Shown here: piece after piece, positions 1 to 6,604 of the stretch
Numbering within the stretch: position 1 is the stretch's first letter
Layout: each line of letters opens with the position of its first letter
Notes under the pieces: model-generated
What the model saw: the letters and a program-made list of their open reading frames with translations, nothing else
Told to the model about the DNA's origin: nothing
Databases searched by the model: none
Source: an uncultured Bacteroidales bacterium
GTDB lineage: Bacteria; Bacteroidota; Bacteroidia; Bacteroidales; Muribaculaceae
Length of the DNA: 9,570 nucleotides
Direction: 5' to 3'
Assembly (NCBI GenBank): GCA_947175585.1
Contig: CAMWNL010000031.1
Coordinates: 1-9,570 of the forward strand
Made by a program: the position numbers and the translations under genes

Positions 1-284
1 GTGTAGGCTGCGTGGCCGGCATACGCGCCGAACACCTTTGCCGCACGACCTGTCGGAGCAAGAAGCACGGTCTGGATTCCGACAGCTGCAAGTGTCTTGA
101 CCAAAGCTCCGGTGAGCGATGTCTTGCCCGTACCAGCATAACCGTTGACCACAAAGACCCTGTCGGCCGACGACTGCGCCGGAGAGCAGAAACGCGCGAG
201 TGCGGCTATGACAGCGACCTGCTGGTCATTGGGTGTGTACGGCAGGGCAAGCAGTACATTAGCCGCAAACTCCTTTGCGTCCAT
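1..284 (-). CDS. RecD-like DNA helicase / AAA ATPase, N-terminal part (runs off left edge)
   Basis: This is the 5' end of a minus-strand gene. Its ATG is the complement of 282-284, and 94 full codons are open to the window edge. The protein has no signal peptide, so it is cytosolic. It shows T-P-N-D-Q-Q (residues 17-22), which resembles a helicase Q-motif. A clear Walker A follows, G-Y-A-G-T-G-K-T at 48-55, and then L-L-A-P-T-G-R-A-A-K-V-F, which matches motif Ia of superfamily 1 RecD-like helicases. Bacteroidales commonly carry a single-polypeptide helicase of this type, annotated as ATP-dependent RecD-like helicase or AAA ATPase. Expected activity is ATP-driven DNA unwinding in repair. Walker B and the later motifs lie outside the window. 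It starts 26 bp after the stop of the membrane-protein gene upstream and probably shares its transcript. Family assignment is fairly sure; the exact role is not. Confidence 0.8.
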   Translation of the reverse strand, partial: MDAKEFAANVLLALPYTPNDQQVAVIAALARFCSPAQSSADRVFVVNGYAGTGKTSLTGALVKTLAAVGIQTVLLAPTGRAAKVFGAYAGHAAY

Positions 285-310
285 CTATAATATTGACTGA
301 GTCCTTTAAA

Positions 311-1306
311 TCAGAAAAACTTATAGCTTATCGAAACACTGACAACCGGATAGACCTTAAACGATTTCATCAGATCGACATAGTCGCCCGGTTTGCCCTT
401 GATATTGACTACATCCTTGCTCAGATTCGTGCCGTCGTGAGTTATGAGCGACGGTGTGCCGCCCCACATCATCATGCCGCAGTCGACATCGAGCTTCCAA
501 CGCTTCTGCTTGCCGAGGTCACCGGTGTAGCCGAGACCGACGTATGGCTTGAAACTGTTGACAAATGCATTGACCTTAACCATGCCGTCCTTGTCAGGTT
601 GCATCATGTAGGGTTTACCGTCCTTGTAGTCACCGACATGGATGCCCATATAGCCTTCTTCCTCAAGATCCGCACGGAGGTCATCGACCATAAACGGGTC
701 GAGATAAGTTCCGCCGAATATCGGTTTGTCTATGGCATCGTCACTCATGATATAGTCATAGAAGTTGTTGTAGATATTGACGGCGAGCAGCGAGGGCATT
801 TCCTCCATTGTGTTTCGTGCCTTTGCAACCTTACGTGACCCCCAGTAGAAACCTGCAGTCACTCGCCATCGTTTGTCAGCAAGCGGATATACATCGAAAA
901 GCAACTTGAAGTTGGTCATCGTCGGCTTACCGTCGAGCTCCACACGGTCATCAACCTCGATGCCCGTGAGACGGCGCATATAGTTCTGCAGCTTGTCAAA
1001 GTTATTGGCGTTGACCCCTCCTCCATCTGTATAGCTCTGGAGACTGAACGACATCGGCACACTGATATGAGGCGTGAAATCAACACCGGCGCGCACTCTT
1101 ACATAGTCCGTCACATTGGTGGCTACGTTGATGCCTATGCCGGTCGTACCGAGATTTACACCGCCTTCAAGGTGTTTGAAGATATTCCGGTCAGTGCCGG
1201 TTTTTAGAGTTGGATCGGTTGCCTGAGCCCAACCGATGATGCCGGCTGCCGCTGCTGTCAATACTGCCAGAAATGTGCGTTTGACTGATTGGTGAGATAG
1301 TCGCAT
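311..1306 (-). CDS. Outer-membrane beta-barrel-like protein, 331 aa, unknown function
   Basis: The protein begins with K/R residues, then a hydrophobic stretch (residues 11-28) ending W-A-Q-A, so a type I signal peptide is likely cleaved near residue 29. The mature part has alternating polar/hydrophobic segments suited to beta strands, for example G-I-G-I-N-V-A at about 56-62 and V-R-V-R-A-G-V-D-F at about 69-77. The chain ends S-I-S-Y-K-F-F, the terminal-aromatic signature of barrels inserted by the BAM machinery. A longer, acidic, Tyr/Asp/Met-rich stretch at about 175-245 could be an extracellular loop region. I recognise the general type (Bacteroidales outer-membrane barrel) but no named family or substrate. 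The start is supported by the signal peptide, and a TACCTTTG box lies about 90 nt upstream. It is followed by the helicase gene, with no visible functional link. Confidence 0.75.
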   Translation of the reverse strand: MRLSHQSVKRTFLAVLTAAAAGIIGWAQATDPTLKTGTDRNIFKHLEGGVNLGTTGIGINVATNVTDYVRVRAGVDFTPHISVPMSFSLQSYTDGGGVNANNFDKLQNYMRRLTGIEVDDRVELDGKPTMTNFKLLFDVYPLADKRWRVTAGFYWGSRKVAKARNTMEEMPSLLAVNIYNNFYDYIMSDDAIDKPIFGGTYLDPFMVDDLRADLEEEGYMGIHVGDYKDGKPYMMQPDKDGMVKVNAFVNSFKPYVGLGYTGDLGKQKRWKLDVDCGMMMWGGTPSLITHDGTNLSKDVVNIKGKPGDYVDLMKSFKVYPVVSVSISYKFF

Positions 1307-1397
1307 AAGTTATGTTTCGATAATTTGTTTATTATTGTGGTCAGGGACTGATGTCCCCGGGATTCAGACTTGTCGTGTAGGTATGACCATGGCGCAA

Positions 1398-1405
1398 CAA
1401 AGGTA
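1398..1405 (-). promoter_or_regulatory. Bacteroidota-type -7 box TACCTTTG for the barrel gene
   Basis: Read on the minus strand, 1405 to 1398 spells TACCTTTG, a full match to the Bacteroidota -7 consensus TAnnTTTG. About 18 bp further upstream (1429-1424) is TTTCTG, a weak version of the -33 TTTG element. Transcription would start near 1390 and give a leader of roughly 85 nt before the ATG at 1306. The -33 match is poor, so this is a sequence-based prediction only. Confidence 0.5.
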
Positions 1406-1486
1406 AGAAAAAAAGCTCTATTTCAGAAAATTCAGACTGAAAAACATTTTTTTTGTTAAAACTATATTTTTATCAGAAAAAAAAAC

Positions 1487-1494
1487 TACCTTTG
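1487..1494 (+). promoter_or_regulatory. Bacteroidota-type -7 box TACCTTTG for the lipoprotein-ompA unit
   Basis: TACCTTTG is an exact match to TAnnTTTG. The -33 element is unclear: a T-run at 1467-1470 is 16 bp upstream, closer than usual, while a true TTTG (1452-1455) is 31 bp away. Transcription would begin near 1500, leaving about 217 nt before the ATG at 1719. That is long for the order and leaves room for leader control. The same 8-mer occurs in opposite orientation 82 bp away. Confidence 0.5.
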
Positions 1495-1550
1495 CAACTT
1501 GATAATATTATCTCACTTGATTATCTACTCTGAATATATACACAAAAAAT

Positions 1551-1667
1551 ATGAGAGCTAACGAACATTATCTGAACAGCCGATGTTTTAGTAAAGGCAT
1601 CGCCGGGCAGCTCCGACACAGTCAGTGTTGTTTGTTGCTGTCATTACAATTGGATACAACACTTTAG
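1551..1667 (+). CDS. Possible 38-aa leader peptide with tandem Cys codons
   Basis: This ATG-to-TAG ORF of 38 codons lies inside the long leader of the lipoprotein gene, behind an A-rich stretch (ACAAAAAAT) typical of start sites in this phylum. It encodes a basic peptide that starts M-R-A-N-E-H-Y and ends L-D-T-T-L. Cys is at positions 12, 26 and 27; the pair sits in H-S-Q-C-C-L-L-L. Three Cys in 38 residues is high for this neighbourhood. There is no signal peptide. The two adjacent TGT codons (1626-1631) lie within one arm of a hairpin, and the stop is 51 nt before the lipoprotein start. It could be a regulatory leader peptide, or a chance ORF over a structured RNA. Translation cannot be shown from this sequence alone. 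Confidence 0.4.
   Translation: MRANEHYLNSRCFSKGIAGQLRHSQCCLLLSLQLDTTL
1581..1602 (+). promoter_or_regulatory. Leader hairpin I
   Basis: Bases 1581-1589 (CGATGTTTT) pair with 1594-1602 (AAAGGCATCG minus its first A) to form a 9-bp stem. Two of the pairs are G-U, and the loop is AGTA. It lies within the candidate leader ORF, 45 nt upstream of the tandem Cys codons. No T-run follows, so it is not a terminator by itself. Confidence 0.4.
1614..1663 (+). promoter_or_regulatory. Mutually exclusive leader hairpins (attenuator-like)
   Basis: AGTGTTGT at 1624-1631 pairs perfectly with ACAACACT at 1656-1663. An inner TTGT/ACAA helix (1632-1635 with 1646-1649) extends it, with a 6-nt bulge on the 3' side and a 10-nt loop. 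A competing 6-bp hairpin uses part of the same sequence: 1614-1619 (CGACAC) with 1625-1630 (GTGTTG), loop AGTCA and one G-U pair. Only one of the two can form at a time. The 5' arm of the longer stem contains both TGT Cys codons of the small ORF, so ribosome position could choose the fold. The sequence after the long stem is A/T-rich (TTAGAAAATTTTT) but not a clean T-run. Confidence 0.4.
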
Positions 1668-1718
1668 AAAATTTTTATCAATTTTTCAATCAAATAATTA
1701 ACAATCAAACCAACTGAA

Positions 1719-4322
1719 ATGAAGAAACAATTCATCACTGGTGTGCTCCTCTTAGCGCTCACCGCAGGTGGAGTCAGCACATTCACTTCCTGTAAGGACA
1801 CCGATGAAGATGTGTACAATGAGCTCAATGCTGAGCAGGTTTCTCTGAGAGCCGCTCTCAAAAAGCTTCAGGAACAATTAAATCAGTGTCCGACAGAATG
1901 TCAACAGAAAATCGATTCTCTTAAGACTGAATTGGAAAAAGCAATCGGTGAAAAAGCTGATTCTGCTACTGTAGACTCGCTGTTCAGAGATTTGGCTAAC
2001 AAGTATGCTGATTCTGCTACTGTTGCAGGTCTTATTGCGAAGGTTGATTCTCTTCAGGCAAAACTCGACAGCCTGGAATTCCCTGAGGCTCCCGAAGCTC
2101 AGTTTACTGACGAACAAGTAACTGCTCTCAAGGATCTCGCAGCCATCTCAACTCAGATTACAAACTTCTTTGCAAAAGATGGTGGTCTCGACCAGATGCA
2201 GTCTCAACTCGACGGCCTCAGCGCATGGTTTGACGGAATCGACAAGTTCGGTATCACCTCAGTTAAAGATTTCCAGGAAGCTGTAAGCGCCGGTGCCTTT
2301 GTTTCTGACAACAAAGTTGCTTTCGAGAAGCTGGTAGAATATCTTGACGAAAAAGGCTTTGACGCTCTTGATCAGCTCAAGCTTTACTACGATAAATTTG
2401 ATGAGTTCAACACCATGTATGAAGCAATCTTCGAGAATGCTAAGCTTCCCGAAGGCGCAACCGACTGGTGGAACTACGGCGAAGTGATGCAGAACATCAT
2501 GGACAACGCCGCTGCTATCGAAGTTCTCAAAGACGACGTTGACAAACTCCTCAACCGTCTCAACGACATGGTTACAAGCCTCGTTCTTCAGGCCACTACC
2601 AACTCTGTATTCGGTTCATTCAACACTCCGTTCGGCATCAACTCAATGGTGCTCATGGCTCCTTACGGTGAAATCGCTACTAACGTTCGCGAATTCCCTG
2701 TTTCAGGCGTAGGCGCTGAATGTTATAATGATGAAGAGATCAACTGGAGCGACATGACCAATGACTTCTATGATCTTAACGAACGTGGCACTTCAAAGAT
2801 CGTTGCTCTTAACGAGAATAAGCAGGCTAAGCTCGGTAACCTCTGGTTCACCGTTAACCCCGGCACTGTCAACAATCTCGATCTTAACGGCTTCGCTATC
2901 GTTAACAGCGTAGAAAACGATGTTGTTAAACTCACTAACGTTACTAAAGACGACGAAACAGTTCTTAAGTTCGGTATCGGCTCACGTGCAGCAGGCAACG
3001 GCAACGGTCTTTACACTGCTGAAGCTGTTATCGATCCCGAAAACCTCGACCAGATCAAGGTTCACATCGAATCAGGTCTCGTAGAGTCACTCAAAGACGC
3101 TGTTAAAAACCGCACTGCTTCTGACATGGTTCAGATGCTCAAGGCTATCTACAACCAGCTTCAGGATATCTGCGACGCTAACGCCCTCCGCTACACTTAC
3201 ACAGCTGCTACCGGCAAGGACGCAAACGGCAACTGGATTGAAACCGAGCAGAAAGTTTACTCTAACTACGGCATGGCTGCAACTGCATTCAAGCCCCTTT
3301 CTTACGCTACTCTTAGAGGTACTTCAATCGGTGCTCACCTCCCCACTTTCGGTTCAATCGAAATTTCTAAAGATCTCGTAGATCTTAACCTCGGTACATT
3401 CGAAGTTGATGGCAAGAACTTTGAGCTTAATCTCCACTTCGGTCAGCCCGAGTTTAGCTACACAGGTGTTGCTGATCAGGTAATTGAAATTTATGACGGT
3501 GACCGTCTTATCGATACTGTCACAATTGAACTCAATGGTGACATGGAAAAAGTATTTAATGACATTACAGGTTCTATTGAAGCTTGGATTGGTACTGGCG
3601 ACGACAGCCTCGACGCTCGTGTAGAAAAGGCTATCTGGCTTGCATTGTTCTACGATCCTAACGCAACAGATAACAAGTATGTTCCCGCTCCCGGTGAGTC
3701 TCAATCTATGGGTGTAGTAACTGACCTTGTAAATCAGGTTAATGACATGATGGGTGGCATCCAGGATAAGCTCGATGATCTCGTTGACAAGATTAACAGC
3801 GATTATCTCGGCAAGGTTAACTCACTCATCAGCAAGTATAACACTGTAGCTGAACGCATCAACAACGCCCTCAAGGATCCTAACCACTACCTCCAGTCAG
3901 TTATGCTCTACCGCAAGGCTGGCAAGCTCGGTCTCAACGGTCACACTCCCGAAGTTGAACTTCCCCTTGGCATCCTTTCTACAGATCCCGAACGTCCTAC
4001 TCAGTTCAAGGGCGCAGGCGAAGCTATCTCACTCTGGGCTACTTCTTACACTTTCGAAACTGTTGCTCCCGCATTCAAGAAATTCGTTGGTGTAGTAAGC
4101 GTTAAGGAAGGCAAGGCTGATGGCACTGTAGTTGACCGCGACGACCTCGCTCGTGAAGCTAACAAGACTCTCGCTAAGGTTATGAACGGCGACCAGACTC
4201 GCGTAGCTCTCAACGTTAAGAACGCTAAGGGTGGTGTCTTCACTTACGAAGTAGCATTCCAGGCTCTTGACTACACCGGTCATACTTCAACTGTTAAGTG
4301 CTACCTCCAGGTTGTACGTTAA
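1719..4322 (+). CDS. Large coiled-coil lipoprotein, probably surface-exposed, 867 aa, function unknown
   Basis: Residues 1-24 form a lipoprotein signal peptide with Cys25 (F-T-S-C). K-D-T-D-E-D follows, resembling the acidic lipoprotein export signal that sends Bacteroidota lipoproteins to the cell surface. Residues about 38-125 are heptad-like (L/A/K/E-rich), with A-D-S-A-T-V occurring twice 17 residues apart. Further helical stretches lie near 265-292 and 665-722. Between and after them are mixed segments rich in G, N and aromatics; one contains V-F-G-S-F-N-T-P-F-G (about 296-305). Lipoproteins with this kind of start and coiled coil recur in Bacteroidales, but I know no tested function. 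It lies 42 bp upstream of the OmpA-family gene with no terminator between, and both genes favour GCT, GTT, CTC, AAC and AAG, consistent with high expression. A structural or surface-layer role beside OmpA is an inference. Confidence 0.8.
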   Translation: MKKQFITGVLLLALTAGGVSTFTSCKDTDEDVYNELNAEQVSLRAALKKLQEQLNQCPTECQQKIDSLKTELEKAIGEKADSATVDSLFRDLANKYADSATVAGLIAKVDSLQAKLDSLEFPEAPEAQFTDEQVTALKDLAAISTQITNFFAKDGGLDQMQSQLDGLSAWFDGIDKFGITSVKDFQEAVSAGAFVSDNKVAFEKLVEYLDEKGFDALDQLKLYYDKFDEFNTMYEAIFENAKLPEGATDWWNYGEVMQNIMDNAAAIEVLKDDVDKLLNRLNDMVTSLVLQATTNSVFGSFNTPFGINSMVLMAPYGEIATNVREFPVSGVGAECYNDEEINWSDMTNDFYDLNERGTSKIVALNENKQAKLGNLWFTVNPGTVNNLDLNGFAIVNSVENDVVKLTNVTKDDETVLKFGIGSRAAGNGNGLYTAEAVIDPENLDQIKVHIESGLVESLKDAVKNRTASDMVQMLKAIYNQLQDICDANALRYTYTAATGKDANGNWIETEQKVYSNYGMAATAFKPLSYATLRGTSIGAHLPTFGSIEISKDLVDLNLGTFEVDGKNFELNLHFGQPEFSYTGVADQVIEIYDGDRLIDTVTIELNGDMEKVFNDITGSIEAWIGTGDDSLDARVEKAIWLALFYDPNATDNKYVPAPGESQSMGVVTDLVNQVNDMMGGIQDKLDDLVDKINSDYLGKVNSLISKYNTVAERINNALKDPNHYLQSVMLYRKAGKLGLNGHTPEVELPLGILSTDPERPTQFKGAGEAISLWATSYTFETVAPAFKKFVGVVSVKEGKADGTVVDRDDLAREANKTLAKVMNGDQTRVALNVKNAKGGVFTYEVAFQALDYTGHTSTVKCYLQVVR
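1956..2057 (+). repeat. Partial 51-bp tandem duplication in the coiled coil
   Basis: GCTGATTCTGCTACTGT occurs at 1956-1972 and again exactly at 2007-2023, a 51-bp (17-codon) period. The remainder of each unit has diverged, though D-S-L recurs. The protein repeat is A-D-S-A-T-V. It fits growth of the coiled coil by in-frame duplication. Confidence 0.5.
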
Positions 4323-4364
4323 TCGAAAACTCAAGGCTCAAAAACTTTTTAGAAATTTACAGAA

Positions 4365-5516
4365 ATGAAAATAAATAAGTTATTACTTTCGGCCTCATTC
4401 GCCCTCTGTGCAGCTTTCGCGGCTAACGCTCAGGTGGTAGAGGAAGAGGTTACCGAATATGTCTTCCAGCCCCACTGGTACATCCAAGGGCAGGTAGGTA
4501 TGCAGGAGACCTTGGGCGAAACAAGCTTCGGCCGTCTGTCATCTTTCAATGCTCAGATCGGCGTAGGTTATCGTTTCAACCCCGTTCTCGGCGCACGCTT
4601 AGTGTTCAATGGCCTTAACTCTAAAGGCTCTATCACAATCGACGGCGAACGCTCTGATTGGAAATGGAACTATATCGCTCCTACTGCCAACCTCACCGTT
4701 GACCTCACAAACCTCATCGGTGGCTACAACCCCGAACGTCTTGTAAGCGCAGGTATCTTCGGTGGTGTAGGCGCTAACATCGCCTGGAAAAACGACGATG
4801 CCAACGCTGTCAACACAGCCCTTACAAACAAGCTCTATGCTGATCTCCCTGCCGGCGAGCGCCCCGACGTGCTCCGCTACATCTGGGACGGCACTAAGAC
4901 TCGTTTCGTAGGCCAGTTCGGCGCATTCGTTGACTTTAATCTCACCAGCAACCTCAAGCTCGGTGTTGAACTTCAGGCTAACGTTCTCCCCGACGGTTAC
5001 AACTCTAAGAAAGCCGGCAACGCTGACTGGTATTTCAACGGTCTCGTAGGTGTTAAATATTCATTCGGCACCACTTTCACCAAGACTAAGAAGGCTGTTG
5101 TCGTAGCTTCTGAACCTACAGTGGTTGAACGCATCGTCGAAGTTCCTGTTGAAAAGATCGTTGTTAAGGAAGTTATCAAAGAAGTACCCGCACCTCTTAC
5201 TCGCGACGTATTCTTCAAGATTTCTACTTACAATGTTACTAAAGACGAAATGTACAAGGTTGCCGAAGTTGCTCGCTACATGAAGCAGCATCCCGACACC
5301 AAGGTTACTGTAACAGGTTATGCTGACAAGGGTACCGGTACAATGGCTATCAACCTCCGTCTCGCCGCTGAACGCGCTGAAGCAGTCGTTAGAGCTCTCA
5401 CAACAGAGTTCGGTATTCCTGCTGACCGCATCACTGCCAAGAGCATGGGCGAAGTTGAGGATCAGCCTTACGACACTCCCCAGCGCAACCGTGTTGCAAT
5501 CTGTATCGTAGAATAA
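4365..5516 (+). CDS. OmpA-family outer-membrane protein with peptidoglycan-binding domain
   Basis: The 383-aa protein starts with a signal peptide, cleaved near A-N-A-Q at residue 23. An N-terminal barrel-like region follows (about 30-245), with strands such as G-Q-V-G-M-Q-E and [12 protein letters not shown]-rich linker (about 247-277) contains repeated V-E-x-P/V-V-E-K-I-V units. The C-terminal OmpA domain spans about 280-383. It keeps G-Y-A-D (Asp321) and N-x-R-L-x-x-x-R-A (Asn330, Arg337); the Asp and Arg correspond to the pair that grips diaminopimelate in peptidoglycan. It therefore probably ties the outer membrane to the cell wall. It follows the lipoprotein gene by 42 bp, shares its biased codon use, and is closed by a strong terminator. 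The two are likely one abundant envelope unit. Whether the barrel forms an open pore cannot be read from sequence. Confidence 0.92.
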   Translation: MKINKLLLSASFALCAAFAANAQVVEEEVTEYVFQPHWYIQGQVGMQETLGETSFGRLSSFNAQIGVGYRFNPVLGARLVFNGLNSKGSITIDGERSDWKWNYIAPTANLTVDLTNLIGGYNPERLVSAGIFGGVGANIAWKNDDANAVNTALTNKLYADLPAGERPDVLRYIWDGTKTRFVGQFGAFVDFNLTSNLKLGVELQANVLPDGYNSKKAGNADWYFNGLVGVKYSFGTTFTKTKKAVVVASEPTVVERIVEVPVEKIVVKEVIKEVPAPLTRDVFFKISTYNVTKDEMYKVAEVARYMKQHPDTKVTVTGYADKGTGTMAINLRLAAERAEAVVRALTTEFGIPADRITAKSMGEVEDQPYDTPQRNRVAICIVE

Positions 5517-5540
5517 TACAAAACTAAGATACATTCTCCG

Positions 5541-5571
5541 GGCCGGGTCCTTCACAGGATCCGGCCTTTTT
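5541..5571 (+). terminator. Strong intrinsic terminator after the OmpA gene
   Basis: GGCCGGGTCC (5541-5550) pairs over ten positions (one G-U) with GGATCCGGCC (5557-5566). The loop is TTCACA, and TTTTT (5567-5571) then ATT follow. It lies 24 nt after the stop codon and separates the envelope pair from the downstream operon. Confidence 0.92.
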
Positions 5572-5588
5572 ATTGACCTCCGAAGCAC

Positions 5589-5629
5589 TTGTCACATACT
5601 TTTACACATTGTCAAACGTTTATATGACA
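5589..5629 (+). promoter_or_regulatory. TTGTCA repeats in the upstream region of the MsrAB operon
   Basis: TTGTCA occurs at 5589-5594 and again at 5609-5614, exactly 20 bp apart, each followed within a few bases by a TTTA. The second copy also forms an inverted repeat with TGACA at 5625-5629 (TGTCA-N10-TGACA). The site lies between the terminator and the start at 5656, where the operon promoter must be if there is one. No full TAnnTTTG box was found here; TACTTTTA at 5597-5604 is the nearest. The region could be an operator, but the evidence is weak. Confidence 0.25.
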
Positions 5630-5655
5630 GGCTAACCATAAAAAATACATTTTAT

Positions 5656-6594
5656 ATGAAGACAATATTTCTTGCCGGAGGCTGCTTTTGGGGCACGGCT
5701 CATCTTTTCACACTGGTTCGGGGAGTCACCGAGACCACAGCCGGATATGCCAACAGCATTATTGCCGAACCCACATATCAACAGGTTTGTACCGGCGAAA
5801 CTAAAGCGGCGGAGACAGTGCGCGTTGTCTACGACGAAAATCAGGTCGGACTCACTAACCTGCTCTCCCTGTATTTCCGAAGCATAGACCCTGTGTCGGT
5901 CAATCGTCAGGGCGGAGATATCGGCACCCAGTATCGCACGGGTATTTACTATGTGTCGCCCTCCGATAAAGAGGTCATAGAGGCAATGCTGGCGATGCTG
6001 CAGCGCAGATATAGCGAACCGATAGCGATTGAATACGGTCCGTTGGTCAACTTCTATCCTGCTGAAGACTATCACCAGGACTATCTCGTTAAAAACCCCG
6101 GAGGATACTGTCATGTCAATCCGGCTCTTTTTGAAGAGGCTCGCAATATGGGAAGACTACACGACGATAAGGCCGAACTCCGTGCACGTCTTACGCCGTT
6201 GCAGTGGGAAGTAACTCAAAACGGAGCGACCGAGCGACCTTACGTAAATGAATATGATAATGAATTCCGCCCCGGGATATATGTAGACATCACTGACGGC
6301 ACTCCGTTGTTTGTTTCATCGCGTAAATATAATTCAGGCTGCGGATGGCCGGCATTCACTCGTCCGATCAATGATGATACAGTCACCGAACACGATGATT
6401 ACTCTTTCGGCCGTCACCGCATAGAAGTCCGCGCTGCTAAATCTGGCTCACATCTGGGTCATGTTTTTCCTGACGGTCCTGCCGAAGACGGAGGCATGCG
6501 TTACTGCATCAACTCAGCTTCACTGCGATTCATTCCCAAAGAGCAAATGGAGGCTGAGGGCTATGGCAGCTACCAGAACTTGATTGAGGAATGA
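5656..6594 (+). CDS. msrAB: Bifunctional methionine sulfoxide reductase MsrA-MsrB
   Basis: The 312-aa protein joins two repair enzymes that reduce oxidised methionine in proteins using thioredoxin-type electrons. MsrA (about 1-158, S-sulfoxides) has G-G-C-F-W-G with catalytic Cys10, Tyr41 of P-T-Y, Glu53, Asp88 and Tyr93 of the G-D-I-G-T-Q-Y motif, D-Y-H-Q-D-Y, and Cys152 in G-G-Y-C-H as likely resolving Cys. MsrB (about 172-302, R-sulfoxides) has S-G-C-G-W-P-A-F (Cys229, recycling), [10 protein letters not shown] and R-Y-C-I-N (Cys284, catalytic). The paired CxxC zinc motifs of some MsrBs are absent, so it is of the zinc-free type. There is no signal peptide, so it acts in the cytosol. One oddity is that the usually conserved Glu of GCFWGxE is Ala15. 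It is the first gene of a four-gene plus-strand run. Confidence 0.95.
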   Translation: MKTIFLAGGCFWGTAHLFTLVRGVTETTAGYANSIIAEPTYQQVCTGETKAAETVRVVYDENQVGLTNLLSLYFRSIDPVSVNRQGGDIGTQYRTGIYYVSPSDKEVIEAMLAMLQRRYSEPIAIEYGPLVNFYPAEDYHQDYLVKNPGGYCHVNPALFEEARNMGRLHDDKAELRARLTPLQWEVTQNGATERPYVNEYDNEFRPGIYVDITDGTPLFVSSRKYNSGCGWPAFTRPINDDTVTEHDDYSFGRHRIEVRAAKSGSHLGHVFPDGPAEDGGMRYCINSASLRFIPKEQMEAEGYGSYQNLIEE

Positions 6595-6604
6595 AGCCCG
6601 GCCT

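Larger units (their letters stand above)
1307..1718. other. 412-bp divergent intergenic region
   Basis: This gene-free stretch separates the minus-strand barrel gene from the plus-strand lipoprotein gene. From left to right it holds the barrel gene's short leader and -7 box (1398-1405), an A/T-rich block with long A and T runs (about 1406-1486), and the plus-strand -7 box (1487-1494). After these comes a leader of about 217 nt with a small ORF and hairpins (1551-1667). The last 51 nt before the lipoprotein start are very A/T-rich (1668-1718). No tRNA or known riboswitch was recognised. Confidence 0.7.

Noticed and set aside
12..290. Plus-strand 92-codon ORF
   Set aside because: It lies opposite the helicase gene, whose Walker A and motif Ia are clear; the plus-strand protein is Cys/Arg-rich with no recognisable features.
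275..838. Plus-strand 187-codon ORF
   Set aside because: Antisense to the barrel gene, which has a signal peptide and a terminal aromatic motif. The plus-strand ORF looks like a codon-bias shadow.
1624..1680. Classical intrinsic terminator in the lipoprotein leader
   Set aside because: The stem is good, but it is A/T-containing and followed by TTAGAAAATTTTT rather than an immediate T-run, so it is reported only as attenuator-like.
3354..3704. Minus-strand ORFs inside the lipoprotein gene (also 1878-2117, 2768-3004, 4029-4283)
   Set aside because: Long open antisense frames are expected opposite strongly biased codons, and none shows a domain or start context.
5061..5588. Minus-strand 175-codon ORF
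   Set aside because: It would start within the sequence just past the terminator and run antisense through the OmpA domain, with no protein features.
6584..6604. TTG start for the hydrolase
   Set aside because: Possible but less likely than the ATG at 6605; the extra seven residues add nothing to the fold and overlap msrAB.
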